Below, in pieces: positions 50,049 to 58,835 of a DNA stretch of 64,000 nt. Made by a program: the position numbers and the translations under genes. Every line of letters begins with the position of its first letter. Position 1 is the stretch's first letter. The notes beneath the pieces are model-generated. The model saw only the letters and a list, made by a program, of their open reading frames with translations. It was not told where the DNA came from and searched no databases. This stretch comes from Actinoplanes sp. NBRC 103695 (GTDB lineage Bacteria > Actinomycetota > Actinomycetes > Mycobacteriales > Micromonosporaceae), in contig NZ_BSTL01000010.1 in NCBI RefSeq assembly GCF_030269485.1, positions 209,442 to 273,441 of the forward strand, in the 5' to 3' direction.

Positions 50049-51138
50049 CCGCCACCCGCGGAAGGGTCACCGTGACGACGAGGCCGCCGTCGGGGCGGGC
50101 GACCGCTCGGGCGTCGCCGCCGTGGGCCCGGGCGACGGCGCGGACGATGGACAGGCCGAGGCCGGCGCCGGGGGAGGCCAGGCGTTCCGTGCCCAGCCGG
50201 CGGAACGGCTCGAACAGGCCCTCGACCTCGTACGGCGGCACGACCGGGCCGGTGTTGCCGACCTCGATGAACGCGTGCGGGCCGTACGTGCCGGTGACCA
50301 CGCACACCCAGCCACCGGGCACGTTGTGCCGGAGGCCGTTCTCGACGAGGTTCTGGACCATGCGTTCCAGCAGGATGGGGTCACCCAGCACGGGCGCCTC
50401 GGCCAGCTTGGTGTCCGCGGTCTCGGCCACGTGGTCGGCGACGTCGGCCAGGTCCACGTAGGACATCCTGGCGGGCTCGCGTTCCGACCTGCCCAGCATG
50501 AGCAGGCCGTCGATCAGCCGGCCGTGCCGGTCGTTGATCGCGAGCAGGGTGTCGCCGAGCTGGCGCATCTCGGGCGCCACCTGCGGCGGGGTCAGCGCGA
50601 CCTCGAGCAGGGTGCGGTTCAGGGTCAGGGGCGTACGCAGCTCGTGCGACGCGTTCGCGATGAACCGCCGCTGTCCGTCGAAGGCGTGGTCCAGGCGGGT
50701 CAGCATCAGGTCGAACGTGTCCGCGAGGCGTTTGATCTCGTCGTCGGGGCCGTCCAGCGCGATCCGCTCGCGGAGGCGGCCGTCGGCGGCGGGCGCGTCG
50801 GCGATCCGGCGGGCCGCGGCGGTGATCCGGTTGAGCGGTTGCAGCAGCAGGCCGGCGATCAGCCAGCCCAGCGCGATCGCCACCGAGGCGACCACGATCA
50901 GCGCGATCCCACCCTGGGTGAGGATCGTGGACAACGCGTCGTCCCGGGCGTCCTCGGCGAACCGCTGGACGAAGGTGGTGTCGCCGCCGACGCCGGGCTG
51001 CGGCGGCCGGACGTTCTCCACCCGGAGAGCGATCTTGGTGGGTAGCTGTTTGGACACCAGGAGGGAGGTGACGGCGAGCAGCAGCAGGCCGGCGAGCAGG
51101 AACAGGCCTCCGTAGACGAGGGTCAGCCGGAGTCTCAT
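50038..51138 (-). CDS. Two-component sensor histidine kinase
   Basis: 366 residues. Helices at about 5-28 and 75-100, HAMP, then HisKA with NASHELRTPL and HATPase with MVQNLVENGLRHN, PGAGLGLSIVRAVARAHGG. The ectodomain is only about 45 residues, so it probably senses within the membrane. ATG 51138 overlaps the response regulator stop by ATGA. Likely controls the divergent MacB-like operon. Confidence 0.93.
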   Translation of the reverse strand: MRLRLTLVYGGLFLLAGLLLLAVTSLLVSKQLPTKIALRVENVRPPQPGVGGDTTFVQRFAEDARDDALSTILTQGGIALIVVASVAIALGWLIAGLLLQPLNRITAAARRIADAPAADGRLRERIALDGPDDEIKRLADTFDLMLTRLDHAFDGQRRFIANASHELRTPLTLNRTLLEVALTPPQVAPEMRQLGDTLLAINDRHGRLIDGLLMLGRSEREPARMSYVDLADVADHVAETADTKLAEAPVLGDPILLERMVQNLVENGLRHNVPGGWVCVVTGTYGPHAFIEVGNTGPVVPPYEVEGLFEPFRRLGTERLASPGAGLGLSIVRAVARAHGGDARAVARPDGGLVVTVTLPRVADPM

Positions 51139-51791
51139 CGGATGCGGTACCCCACTCCCGGGTCGGTCAGCAGCACCGGCGGGTCGCCGAGTTTGCGTCG
51201 CAGTTTGAGGATCGTCATGCGTACGGCGTGGGTGAAGGGGTCGGCGTTCTCGTCCCACGCCTTCTCCAGCAGCAGCTCGGCCGAGACCGAGGTCCCGTCG
51301 GCGCGCAGCAGCTCGGCGAGCACCGCGAACTCCTTGCGGGACAGCGGCACGTAGCGGCCGTCGCGGAACACCTCGCGCCGGTGCGGGTCGAGGCTGATGC
51401 CGGCGCGGCGCAGCACCGGCGGGGCGGCGGACCGGGACCGCCGGCCGAGCGCGGCCACCCGGGCGATGAGTTCGCGCAGCTCGAACGGCTTGGGCAGGTA
51501 GTCGTCGGCGCCGAGCTCCAGGCCGTCGATCCGTTCGTCGACGCTGCTCGCCGCGGTCAGCATGATCACCTTCATCGGGGCGCCCGCGTCGGCGATCCGG
51601 CGGCACACCTCGTCGCCGTGCACCACCGGCAGGTCGCGGTCGAGGACCACCACGTCGTAGTCGTGCACGCCGGTGCGTTCCAGGGCGGCGCCGCCGTCGT
51701 ACACCACGTCGACGGCGTGCGCCTGCTGTCGCAGCCCGGTGGCGACCGCGTCAGCCAGGAGCTGCTCGTCCTCGACCACCAGGATCCGCAT
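51135..51791 (-). CDS. OmpR/PhoB-family response regulator
   Basis: 218 residues from ATG 51791 (GTG 51809 possible). VVEDEQLL acids, phospho-acceptor Asp in DVVVLDRDLPVVHG, Lys in YLPKPF; DNA-binding winged helix ends HAVRMTILKLRRKLGDPPVLLTDPGVGYRIR. Partner of the coupled kinase. Confidence 0.94.
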   Translation of the reverse strand: MRILVVEDEQLLADAVATGLRQQAHAVDVVYDGGAALERTGVHDYDVVVLDRDLPVVHGDEVCRRIADAGAPMKVIMLTAASSVDERIDGLELGADDYLPKPFELRELIARVAALGRRSRSAAPPVLRRAGISLDPHRREVFRDGRYVPLSRKEFAVLAELLRADGTSVSAELLLEKAWDENADPFTHAVRMTILKLRRKLGDPPVLLTDPGVGYRIR

Positions 51792-51822
51792 CCCCCCATG
51801 GTGACCCACGGTGATGTCATCT

Positions 51823-51848
51823 GGGCGTCATCGTTTTCGCTGACGCCC
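51823..51848. promoter_or_regulatory. Inverted repeat in divergent RR / lipoprotein promoter
   Basis: GGGCGTCA-N10-TGACGCCC, perfect, with a further GTCATC copy at 51816-51821. Placed between the response regulator and the lipoprotein operon; likely regulator binding site. Confidence 0.55.
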
Positions 51849-51879
51849 GGGAAATACGACACGTCCTTCACTGGGCGGC

Positions 51880-52446
51880 ATGCGAAGAACACTGCTTCTC
51901 ATCCCACTGTTCCTGCTGGCCGGATGCGCCGGCGATCCACAGACGCCCAACGTGGCCACGGCCGGCGGCGCCACCCCGACCGCTTCGTCGAGTGCGGCGG
52001 CCGGTGGCGACGGCGGCGACGGCGACCAGGTCAAGTTCGCCAAGTGCATGCGGGAGAACGGTCTCCCGGACTTCCCCGACCCGGACACCACCGACCCGCA
52101 CCGCTTCTCGATCATGATCCCGGAGGGCTCGTCGAAGGCCACCGTGGACAAGGCGATGGCGGCCTGCAAGGCGTTCACGCCGAACGGTGGTGAGCGGCGC
52201 AAGGCCGACCCGGCGATCACCGCGCAGCTGCGCAAGCTCTCCCAGTGCATGCGGGAGAACGGTTTCCCGGACTTCCCGGATCCCGGCGAGGACGGCGGCA
52301 TCCAGATCGAGAACAAGGGCGGCACGGGCATCGACCCGGACAGCGCCGAGTTCAAGAAGGCCGAGGAGACATGCAAGCAGTTCAAGCCGTCACCGCCGCC
52401 GGGCAGCGGCGGCGAGGGCAAGTCGAACAGTTCGGACGGCGAGTGA
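51880..52446 (+). CDS. Lipoprotein with duplicated CMRENGxPDFPDP motif
   Basis: 188 residues. Lipobox LAGC at about residue 16. Two copies of a motif, KCMRENGLPDFPDPD and QCMRENGFPDFPDPG, each followed by a further Cys about 40 residues on, suggest an internal duplication with disulfides. First gene of an export operon; GTGA overlap with the next gene. May present or sense substrate outside the membrane. Confidence 0.85.
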   Translation: MRRTLLLIPLFLLAGCAGDPQTPNVATAGGATPTASSSAAAGGDGGDGDQVKFAKCMRENGLPDFPDPDTTDPHRFSIMIPEGSSKATVDKAMAACKAFTPNGGERRKADPAITAQLRKLSQCMRENGFPDFPDPGEDGGIQIENKGGTGIDPDSAEFKKAEETCKQFKPSPPPGSGGEGKSNSSDGE

Positions 52447-53495
52447 AACGGGCGGGAGTGGTGGTGGCCGCCGTCGTCACGGCCGGTGCGGCCACCGCGG
52501 CGGTCCTCGTGGCCGGGCTGCCGGAGGCGGAGGGCGGCAGCACCGACCCCGGCGCGACCCCGCCGGCCACGGCCACCGTTGCGCGCGGCACGCTGATCGA
52601 CAGCGAGGACAAGAGCGGAGACCTGGGGTACGGGGACACGACGGCGATCTCCGCCCGGTCGAACGGGACGCTGACCAGGCTGCCCGGCGCCGGCGCCACC
52701 CTGACCCGGGGCAAGGCCCTCTACCGCCTGGACAACAAGCCGGTCGTGCTGCTCTACGGGTCGCTGCCCGCGTACCGGGAACTCCGCTCCGGCCTGGAGG
52801 GCGCCGACGTCAAACAGCTGGAACAGAACCTGTGGGCGCTCGGCTACCGCGGCTTCACCGTGGACAAGGAGTACACGTCGTCCACCGCGGAAGCCGTCGA
52901 GGAGTGGCAGGACGACCTGGGCCTCACCGAGACCGGCCGGGTCGACCCGGCCCAGCTGGTGATCGCCCCCGGCCCGGTACGCGTGGACAGCCTCGCCGCG
53001 GCCAAGGGCGACGTGGTGCAACCGGGCGCCGCCGTGCTGAACGTGACCGGCACGACGCGCGTGGCCGCGGTCCGGTTGGAGGTCGACGACCAGCGGCTGG
53101 TCAAGGTCGGCGCGCCGGTGCGGATCACCCTGCCGGACGGCAGCGAGGTCGGCGGCCGGATCGCGTCCAGCGAGAGCGTGGTGGTTCCGGGCGAGGGCCA
53201 GGAGCCGGACAGCACCGCCCTCGACGTGACCGTCGCCTTCGACAAGGGCAAGGCGCCGAAGAGCCTGGGCGCGGCGTCGGTCACGGTGGCGTTCACCGCC
53301 GCGCAGGCCAAGGACGTGCTGACCGTGCCGGTGGGCGCGTTGCTGGCGCTCGCCGAGGGCGGCTACGGCGTCGAGGTCGTGGAGGGCTCGACGAGCCGGA
53401 TCGTCGCCGTCGAGACCGGCATGTTCGCCGACGGCAAGGTCGAGCTCCAGGGGGGCGGCGTCGCCGAGGGCACGGTCGTGGGGGTGCCGTCGTGA
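52443..53495 (+). CDS. HlyD/MacA-like adaptor with peptidoglycan-binding domain
   Basis: 350 residues. Membrane anchor at about 5-25; peptidoglycan-binding-like repeat at about 115-160 (DVKQLEQNLWALGYRGFTVDKEYTSSTAEAVEEWQDDLGL); barrel-sandwich hybrid-type segments after it (GDVVQPGAAVLNVTGTTRVAAVRLEVDDQRLVKVGAPVRITLPDG). Works with the following ABC pair as an actinobacterial MacA equivalent. GTG 52443. Confidence 0.88.
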   Translation: MKRAGVVVAAVVTAGAATAAVLVAGLPEAEGGSTDPGATPPATATVARGTLIDSEDKSGDLGYGDTTAISARSNGTLTRLPGAGATLTRGKALYRLDNKPVVLLYGSLPAYRELRSGLEGADVKQLEQNLWALGYRGFTVDKEYTSSTAEAVEEWQDDLGLTETGRVDPAQLVIAPGPVRVDSLAAAKGDVVQPGAAVLNVTGTTRVAAVRLEVDDQRLVKVGAPVRITLPDGSEVGGRIASSESVVVPGEGQEPDSTALDVTVAFDKGKAPKSLGAASVTVAFTAAQAKDVLTVPVGALLALAEGGYGVEVVEGSTSRIVAVETGMFADGKVELQGGGVAEGTVVGVPS

Positions 53496-54151
53496 GCGGC
53501 GTGATCGACCTGGAGCGGGTCAGCAAGTCCTACCCGGGCGGCGTCACCGCGCTCGACGACGTCAGCCTGCGGGTCGAGCACGGTGAGTTCGTCGCCATCG
53601 TCGGCCCGTCCGGCTCCGGCAAGTCGACCATGCTGCACCTGATCGGCACGTTGGACAGGCCTTCAACCGGCAAGATCCACATCGATGGGTACGACGTGAG
53701 CGTGCTGTCCGACCGCCAGCTGTCGGCTCTGCGCGCCCAGCGGATCGGTTTCGTCTTCCAGCACTTCCACCTGGCGGCCGGGCGGGACGTCGTGTCCAAC
53801 GTGGCCGACGGTCTGCTCTATGCGGGCGTACCCGACAAGGAGCGCAAGCGGGCCGCCGAGGCCGCCCTGATCCGGGTCGGCCTCGGCGACCGCCTCACCC
53901 ACCGGCCGCACGAGCTCTCCGGCGGCGAACGGCAACGCGTCGCGGTGGCCCGGGCGGTGGTCGGCGAGCCGACGCTGCTGCTCGCCGACGAACCCACCGG
54001 CAACCTGGACACCGCCTCCGGGACCGCGGTGATCGAGCTGCTCAGCGAGCTGCACGCGGCCGGGACCACGGTCCTGCTGATCACGCACGACCTGTCGATC
54101 GCGGCGTCGCTGCCCCGGCAGGTGCCGATGCGGGACGGGAGGGTGGTCTAG
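53492..54151 (+). CDS. MacB/LolD-type ABC ATPase
   Basis: 219 residues. Walker A GPSGSGKST, Q-loop FVFQHFHLAAGRDVVSNV, signature LSGGERQRVAVARA, Walker B LLLADEPTGNLD, His switch LLITHD. GTG overlaps the adaptor stop (GTGA). Confidence 0.95.
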   Translation: MSGVIDLERVSKSYPGGVTALDDVSLRVEHGEFVAIVGPSGSGKSTMLHLIGTLDRPSTGKIHIDGYDVSVLSDRQLSALRAQRIGFVFQHFHLAAGRDVVSNVADGLLYAGVPDKERKRAAEAALIRVGLGDRLTHRPHELSGGERQRVAVARAVVGEPTLLLADEPTGNLDTASGTAVIELLSELHAAGTTVLLITHDLSIAASLPRQVPMRDGRVV

Positions 54152-55338
54152 TGCTGTCGCCCTCCCTGATGCGTCCGCGGGACGTGGTGCGCGTCGGCGG
54201 TACCGGGCTGCGGGCCCGGCCGATGCGGGCCTTCCTGTCCGCGCTGGGCATCGCGATCGGCATCGCGGCCATGGTCTCGGTGGTCGGCATCTCCGCGTCC
54301 AGCGCCGCCGAGCTGGACCAGCGGCTGGCCGCGCTCGGCACCAACCTGCTGACCGTGGGCCCGGGCAAGACGATGTTCGGCGACGACGCCTACCTGCCCG
54401 ACGAGTCGGTCGGCATGATCGGCCGGATCGGGCCGGTCCAGCAGGTCGCGGCGACCGGGACGGTTGCGGGCGCCAAGGCGTTCCGCAACGACCGGATCCC
54501 CGCGGCCGAGACCGGAGGCCTGACCGTACGAGCGGCCGGCCTCGACCTGCCGGCGACGGTCGGCGCCACGCTGCGCTCCGGCGTCTGGCTGAACGCGTCG
54601 ACGGCCAGGTACCCCGCGGCGGTGCTCGGCGCCGAGGCCGCGGCCCGCCTCGGCATCGGGCGGATCGGGGTGAACGTGCTGCTCGGCGGCCGATGGTTCA
54701 CCGTGGTCGGGGTGCTGCGGGCGGTGCCGCTGGCGCCGGAACTCGACACCGCGGCGCTGATCGGCTGGCAGGCCGCCCTCGACTACCTGAGCTTCGACGG
54801 GCATCCGACGACCGTCTACACGCGAGCCGACGACGCCCAGGTCAAGGCCGTCCAGGCGGTGCTGGCGGCAACCGCGAACCCGGGGTCGCCGAACGAGGTG
54901 GAGGTGTCCCGGCCGTCCGACGCGCTCGCCGCCCGGGAGGCCACCGACCAGACGTTCACCGCGCTGCTCCTTGGGCTGGGTGCGGTCGCGCTGCTGGTCG
55001 GCGGGATCGGGGTCGCCAACACGATGGTGATCTCGGTGCTGGAACGGCGGCCGGAGATCGGGCTGCGACGTGCCCTGGGCGCGACCCGCGGCCAGATCCG
55101 CACCCAGTTCGTCGCGGAGTCGCTGATGCTGTCACTGCTCGGCGGGGCCGGGGGCGCGCTGCTCGGCTCGGTGGTGACCGGCGGGTACGCGACGCTGCAG
55201 GGCTGGCCGGCGGTCGTACCCGCCTGGGTCCTTGCCGGAGGGGTGGCCGCGACCGTGCTGATCGGGGCGCTCGCGGGCCTCTACCCGGCGGTCCGCGCGT
55301 CCCGGCTCGCCCCGACGGAGGCCCTGGCCAGCGTCTGA
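54151..55338 (+). CDS. MacB-type ABC permease
   Basis: 395 residues. First helix at about 27-48 (RAFLSALGIAIGIAAMVSVVGISAS), a large outer domain, then three C-terminal helices with NTMVISVLERRPEIGLRRALGATRGQIRTQF. Mechanotransmission exporter rather than a true transporter through the bilayer. GTG overlaps the ATPase stop by one base. Confidence 0.94.
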   Translation: MLSPSLMRPRDVVRVGGTGLRARPMRAFLSALGIAIGIAAMVSVVGISASSAAELDQRLAALGTNLLTVGPGKTMFGDDAYLPDESVGMIGRIGPVQQVAATGTVAGAKAFRNDRIPAAETGGLTVRAAGLDLPATVGATLRSGVWLNASTARYPAAVLGAEAAARLGIGRIGVNVLLGGRWFTVVGVLRAVPLAPELDTAALIGWQAALDYLSFDGHPTTVYTRADDAQVKAVQAVLAATANPGSPNEVEVSRPSDALAAREATDQTFTALLLGLGAVALLVGGIGVANTMVISVLERRPEIGLRRALGATRGQIRTQFVAESLMLSLLGGAGGALLGSVVTGGYATLQGWPAVVPAWVLAGGVAATVLIGALAGLYPAVRASRLAPTEALASV

Positions 55339-55350
55339 CCCCGCACGGCG

Positions 55351-55391
55351 GGCAGGACATCCGGCTTTCGGGGGAAGCCGGATGTCCTGCC
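55351..55391. terminator. Perfect 17-bp bidirectional terminator
   Basis: GGCAGGACATCCGGCTT and its complement around a 7-base TCGGGGG loop, between the convergent permease (13 bases) and lipoprotein (22 bases) stops. Confidence 0.92.
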
Positions 55392-55412
55392 TGGTCGCCG
55401 GCCGAACTTCGC

Positions 55413-55910
55413 TCAGCCGAACTTGAGGGTGTAGCCGGCGGCCTTGCAGGAGGACTCGACGTCGCCGGCGGCCTTGGTGAGTGCGTCGCCGTCGGCCGCC
55501 TTCACCGGGTCGGGGGCGGCGGCGGCCTTCTCGAGCTCCGCGATCATCGTGGTGGTGGCCTTGGCGACCTTGCTGTCGCCCGCCGCCAGGTTGTTCATGC
55601 TGCCGGCGAAGTCGGACAGGATGGTGCGGTAGGTCTCCGGGTTCTGGGCGTCGCCGGACTGGATCTTGGCGAGCAGGTCGGCCTTGAACTTGTCGCCGGA
55701 CGTCTTGATGGCGGCGCAGCGTTCCTTGTCGGAGGTGCCGCCACCCTGGCTGTCGCCCGCCGACGCGGGCGGCGACGGTGGGATGGAGACCGGCGCCTTG
55801 GTGGACGGCGTCGAGGCGGCGGTCGGCGGGTCGCTCTTCTCGCCGCAGGCCGCGAGGCCCAGCACGGAGACACTGATCAGGATCACTGAGGCGGAACGAA
55901 GAAGCTTCAC
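55413..55910 (-). CDS. Secreted lipoprotein of unknown function
   Basis: 165 residues. Lipobox LAAC at about residue 22, Pro/Ser-rich spacer, then a mainly helical domain with two cysteines (ERCAAIKTS... SSCKAAGYTLKFG). GTG 55910. Same strand as, and downstream of, the hydrolase gene's neighbour region; no family recognised. Confidence 0.8.
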   Translation of the reverse strand: MKLLRSASVILISVSVLGLAACGEKSDPPTAASTPSTKAPVSIPPSPPASAGDSQGGGTSDKERCAAIKTSGDKFKADLLAKIQSGDAQNPETYRTILSDFAGSMNNLAAGDSKVAKATTTMIAELEKAAAAPDPVKAADGDALTKAAGDVESSCKAAGYTLKFG

Positions 55911-55969
55911 GGCCGCCGAACGTAGCGGATCGCGCCCGCCCGTGGGGGGCGGGCGCGATCCGCATCCGG

Positions 55970-57448
55970 TCAGCGGGTCAGCTGACCGGTCAGCGGGTTG
56001 ATCAGGCTCTTCTTGTTCTTGTTGGCGGTGGTGGGGAAGACGGCCGGGCAGTGGGTGCCTGCCGGGGGTGTCTGCAGCGTGACGAGGTAGGTGTCGATCG
56101 CGGCGCGGGCGCACGGGCTCAGCCAGTAGTCGCCGTGCCCGACACCGTCGTAGGTGACGAAGGTCGCGCTCGGCAGCTGCGCCGCCAGGCTCTGACCCCA
56201 CTCGTACGGGGTGGCGATGTCGTACCGGCTGTTGGTCATCAGGATCGGCGGAAGTTCCGGCGACGCGTTGAGCCGGTGCGGCGGGTTGACCACCGCGCCG
56301 GGCCAGTTCTGGCAGCCGGTGAGGTCGGTCCAGGCCAGGGGGTTGAGCTTGGTGTGCGGCGCGAGCTTGGCCAGCCGGCCCTTCAGCGCGGCGACGGCCC
56401 AGTACGGCCGGGTGTCGAAGATGAAGTCCTGGCACATCACCGGGCGGTAGCCCAGCTCGACCGGCTCGCCACGCCTCTCGCTCCGGCTTCCGCCGCCCAG
56501 TTGCTCGAGGTACTGGGCGAACTCGAACCAGTCGGCCGGGTCGTACATGTAGCCGAACGTCGTCCAGAGGAGGTCGGTGCTGTCCGTCTCGGCGTACAGC
56601 TCATCGAAGTAGGCCGGAATGTCCTCGCCGTGCAGCGCGCACGTCGGGGTTCGTCCGCACCACGCGGCGAACTGGAGGAACGAGCCCTCCATGGCGGTCG
56701 CTTCCCACTTCTGGTAGTTCCAGATGTCCAGGCTGTGGTCCATGTTGGAGTCGATGACCAGGCCGCGGATCCGGTCCGGGAAGAGCTCGGCGTACTGCTG
56801 GCCGATCATCGTCCCGTACGAGACGCCGTAGTAACTGATCTTGCTCTCGCCGATCGCGGCGCGCACCGCGTCCATGTCCCGCACCACGCTGGTCGTGTCG
56901 ACGTGCCGTGCCAGCGGCCCGCTCAGCTGGTCGCAGCTCTCGCCCAGCGCGCGGTTGGTCCGGCGCAGCCGCTCGTACTCCACGGCCGACGACGGGAAGG
57001 ACTGCTGGTCCTGCGCAACGGCAAGATCACCATCGCAGAGTACGGGCTTGCTGCGGGCCTGCCCGCGGGGGTCGAAGCTGACGAAGTCGAACTGGTCGAT
57101 CAGCTGTGGCGAGAAGGAGGACTCGGCCCCGTAGACGAACGAGACGCCCGATCCGCCGGGGCCGCCGGGGTTCACGAAGAGCGAGCCGACGCGCTTCGCG
57201 GGGTCGGCGGCGGGCAGCTTGGCCAGGGCGAGCTGGAAGGTGGCGCCGCCCGGCTGGGCCCAGTCCACCGGCACCGTCAGGGTGGCGCACACGAGGCGTG
57301 CGGGCAGGTCGTCGTCCGCGTCCGCGCACGGACCCCAGGTGACACCGGCGGCGCTCGGTGCGGCTTGCGCAACGCTCGGTGCGAAGCCGGCGGCGAGGGC
57401 CAGCACACCCGCTCCGGCGATCAATCGAAAGGTGCGGTTACGTCGCAT
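55970..57448 (-). CDS. Secreted tripeptidyl-aminopeptidase-like alpha/beta hydrolase
   Basis: 492 residues. Signal peptide ending AQA|A (about 34). Oxyanion region FVNPGGPGGSG, DFVSFDPRGQARS, nucleophile Ser in YYGVSYGT, Asp in TNSRYDIATP, His in DGVGHGDY; C-terminal cap with CxxF-type disulfides. S33/SlpD-E family: removes N-terminal peptides outside the cell. ATG 57448 chosen over the longer frame. Confidence 0.92.
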   Translation of the reverse strand: MRRNRTFRLIAGAGVLALAAGFAPSVAQAAPSAAGVTWGPCADADDDLPARLVCATLTVPVDWAQPGGATFQLALAKLPAADPAKRVGSLFVNPGGPGGSGVSFVYGAESSFSPQLIDQFDFVSFDPRGQARSKPVLCDGDLAVAQDQQSFPSSAVEYERLRRTNRALGESCDQLSGPLARHVDTTSVVRDMDAVRAAIGESKISYYGVSYGTMIGQQYAELFPDRIRGLVIDSNMDHSLDIWNYQKWEATAMEGSFLQFAAWCGRTPTCALHGEDIPAYFDELYAETDSTDLLWTTFGYMYDPADWFEFAQYLEQLGGGSRSERRGEPVELGYRPVMCQDFIFDTRPYWAVAALKGRLAKLAPHTKLNPLAWTDLTGCQNWPGAVVNPPHRLNASPELPPILMTNSRYDIATPYEWGQSLAAQLPSATFVTYDGVGHGDYWLSPCARAAIDTYLVTLQTPPAGTHCPAVFPTTANKNKKSLINPLTGQLTR

Positions 57449-57581
57449 GCGCCATTCGACCACATCGATACAACGCCGACGGTCCGCGGATAGGGGCCGT
57501 CCAGGCCTCAGGTAAGACCGCGGCCGGCCGAACGGGAAGAGGGAGGAGTATCCACAGCCCCGGTCGCTGAGGAGTGCGAGT

Positions 57582-58835
57582 GTGTCTGGACATCGAACGC
57601 CTCGGATGACCTCAGGTCGTGATGACACCTCGACCCGGCACGCTCTTTCGCCGCCCAGCGTCGATGTGGCGGTCCTTGCCGCAGCGGTACCCCACGGCAT
57701 GTGGGTCACATCCGTCCCGGGTGACATCGTCTATACCAATCCGCGCGCCCGGGATTACACCGGGCAGCAAGGTTCCCGGTGGGACTCGATCGTCCATCCC
57801 GACGACGTCGAGGCGCTGCGGTGCGGCTGGGAGGCCGCCCGCCTCGAGCCGGAAGCGCATGTGGCCGAATGCCGGATCAAGCGGACAGACGGATCGTTTC
57901 GCCGGCACAGCGTGAGCTTCACGCCGGTGTGCGTCGACGACGGCCGGCTCCAGCAGTGGATCGTGATCGCCACGGACGTCGAGCAGAACGCGGAGGCCCG
58001 ACGCGCCGAGGTCGAAGCCCGCCACGCCCTGAAACTGGAATCGCTGGGCCGCCTCTCCGCCGGCCTGGCACACGAGATCAACACGCCCATCCAGTTCGTC
58101 GGGGACAACACCCGGTTCCTGGCAGAGGCCTACCAGGACATGCTGGACCTGCTGTTGGTGTATCGCGCGTGCCTGGCGCCCACCACGGGTGAGGTGAACT
58201 GGGACGAGCGGATCCGGCGGGCGCATGAGGCTGAGATCAAGGCGGACATCGAATACCTCGCCATCGAGATTCCGCATGCGGTCAGTCAGAGCCTGGAGGG
58301 CACCGAGCGGGTGGCGTCGCTGGTGCGGTCGATGAAGTCGTTCAGTTACAAGGACTCCACCGAGCAGGCTTACGCGGATCTGAACGAGGCGATCCGGTCC
58401 ACCGTCACCGTCGCGCGCAACGAGGTCAAGTATGTCGCCGATGTGGTCCTGCAGCTGGGTGAGCTGCCCGACGTACGGTGCCACCTCGGCGATCTGAACC
58501 AGGTCTTCCTCAACCTTCTGGTGAACGCCGCCGACGCCTTGACGGACAAGGATGAACGGGGCGAGATCCGGATCAGTTCGGCGACGGACGGCCCCGCCGC
58601 GGTCATCAGATTCTCCGACAACGGGCCGGGCATTCCGGAGGACATCCAGCAGTCGATCTTCGAGCCCTTCTTCACCACCAAGGGGATCGGCAAGGGCACC
58701 GGGCAGGGGCTCGCGCTTGCCCGCGCGGTGATGGAGAAACACGGCGGATCGATCGGGATGCGATCGGTGATCGGCGAGGGTACCGAGTTCATCCTGCGGC
58801 TTCCGATCGACGGCAAGCAGAACGCCTCGGTATGA
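57582..58835 (+). CDS. PAS-domain sensor histidine kinase
   Basis: 417 residues, no membrane segment. PAS at about 30-135 (MWVTSVPGDIVYTNPRARDYTG...WIVIATDVEQNAEARR). Histidine in GLAHEINTPIQFVGDN; ATPase with LNLLVNAADAL, FSDNGPGIPEDIQQSIFEPFFTTKGIGKGTGQGLALARAVMEKHGG. GAGGAG 7 bases before GTG 57582. Overlaps the next gene by ATGA. Confidence 0.93.
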   Translation: MSGHRTPRMTSGRDDTSTRHALSPPSVDVAVLAAAVPHGMWVTSVPGDIVYTNPRARDYTGQQGSRWDSIVHPDDVEALRCGWEAARLEPEAHVAECRIKRTDGSFRRHSVSFTPVCVDDGRLQQWIVIATDVEQNAEARRAEVEARHALKLESLGRLSAGLAHEINTPIQFVGDNTRFLAEAYQDMLDLLLVYRACLAPTTGEVNWDERIRRAHEAEIKADIEYLAIEIPHAVSQSLEGTERVASLVRSMKSFSYKDSTEQAYADLNEAIRSTVTVARNEVKYVADVVLQLGELPDVRCHLGDLNQVFLNLLVNAADALTDKDERGEIRISSATDGPAAVIRFSDNGPGIPEDIQQSIFEPFFTTKGIGKGTGQGLALARAVMEKHGGSIGMRSVIGEGTEFILRLPIDGKQNASV

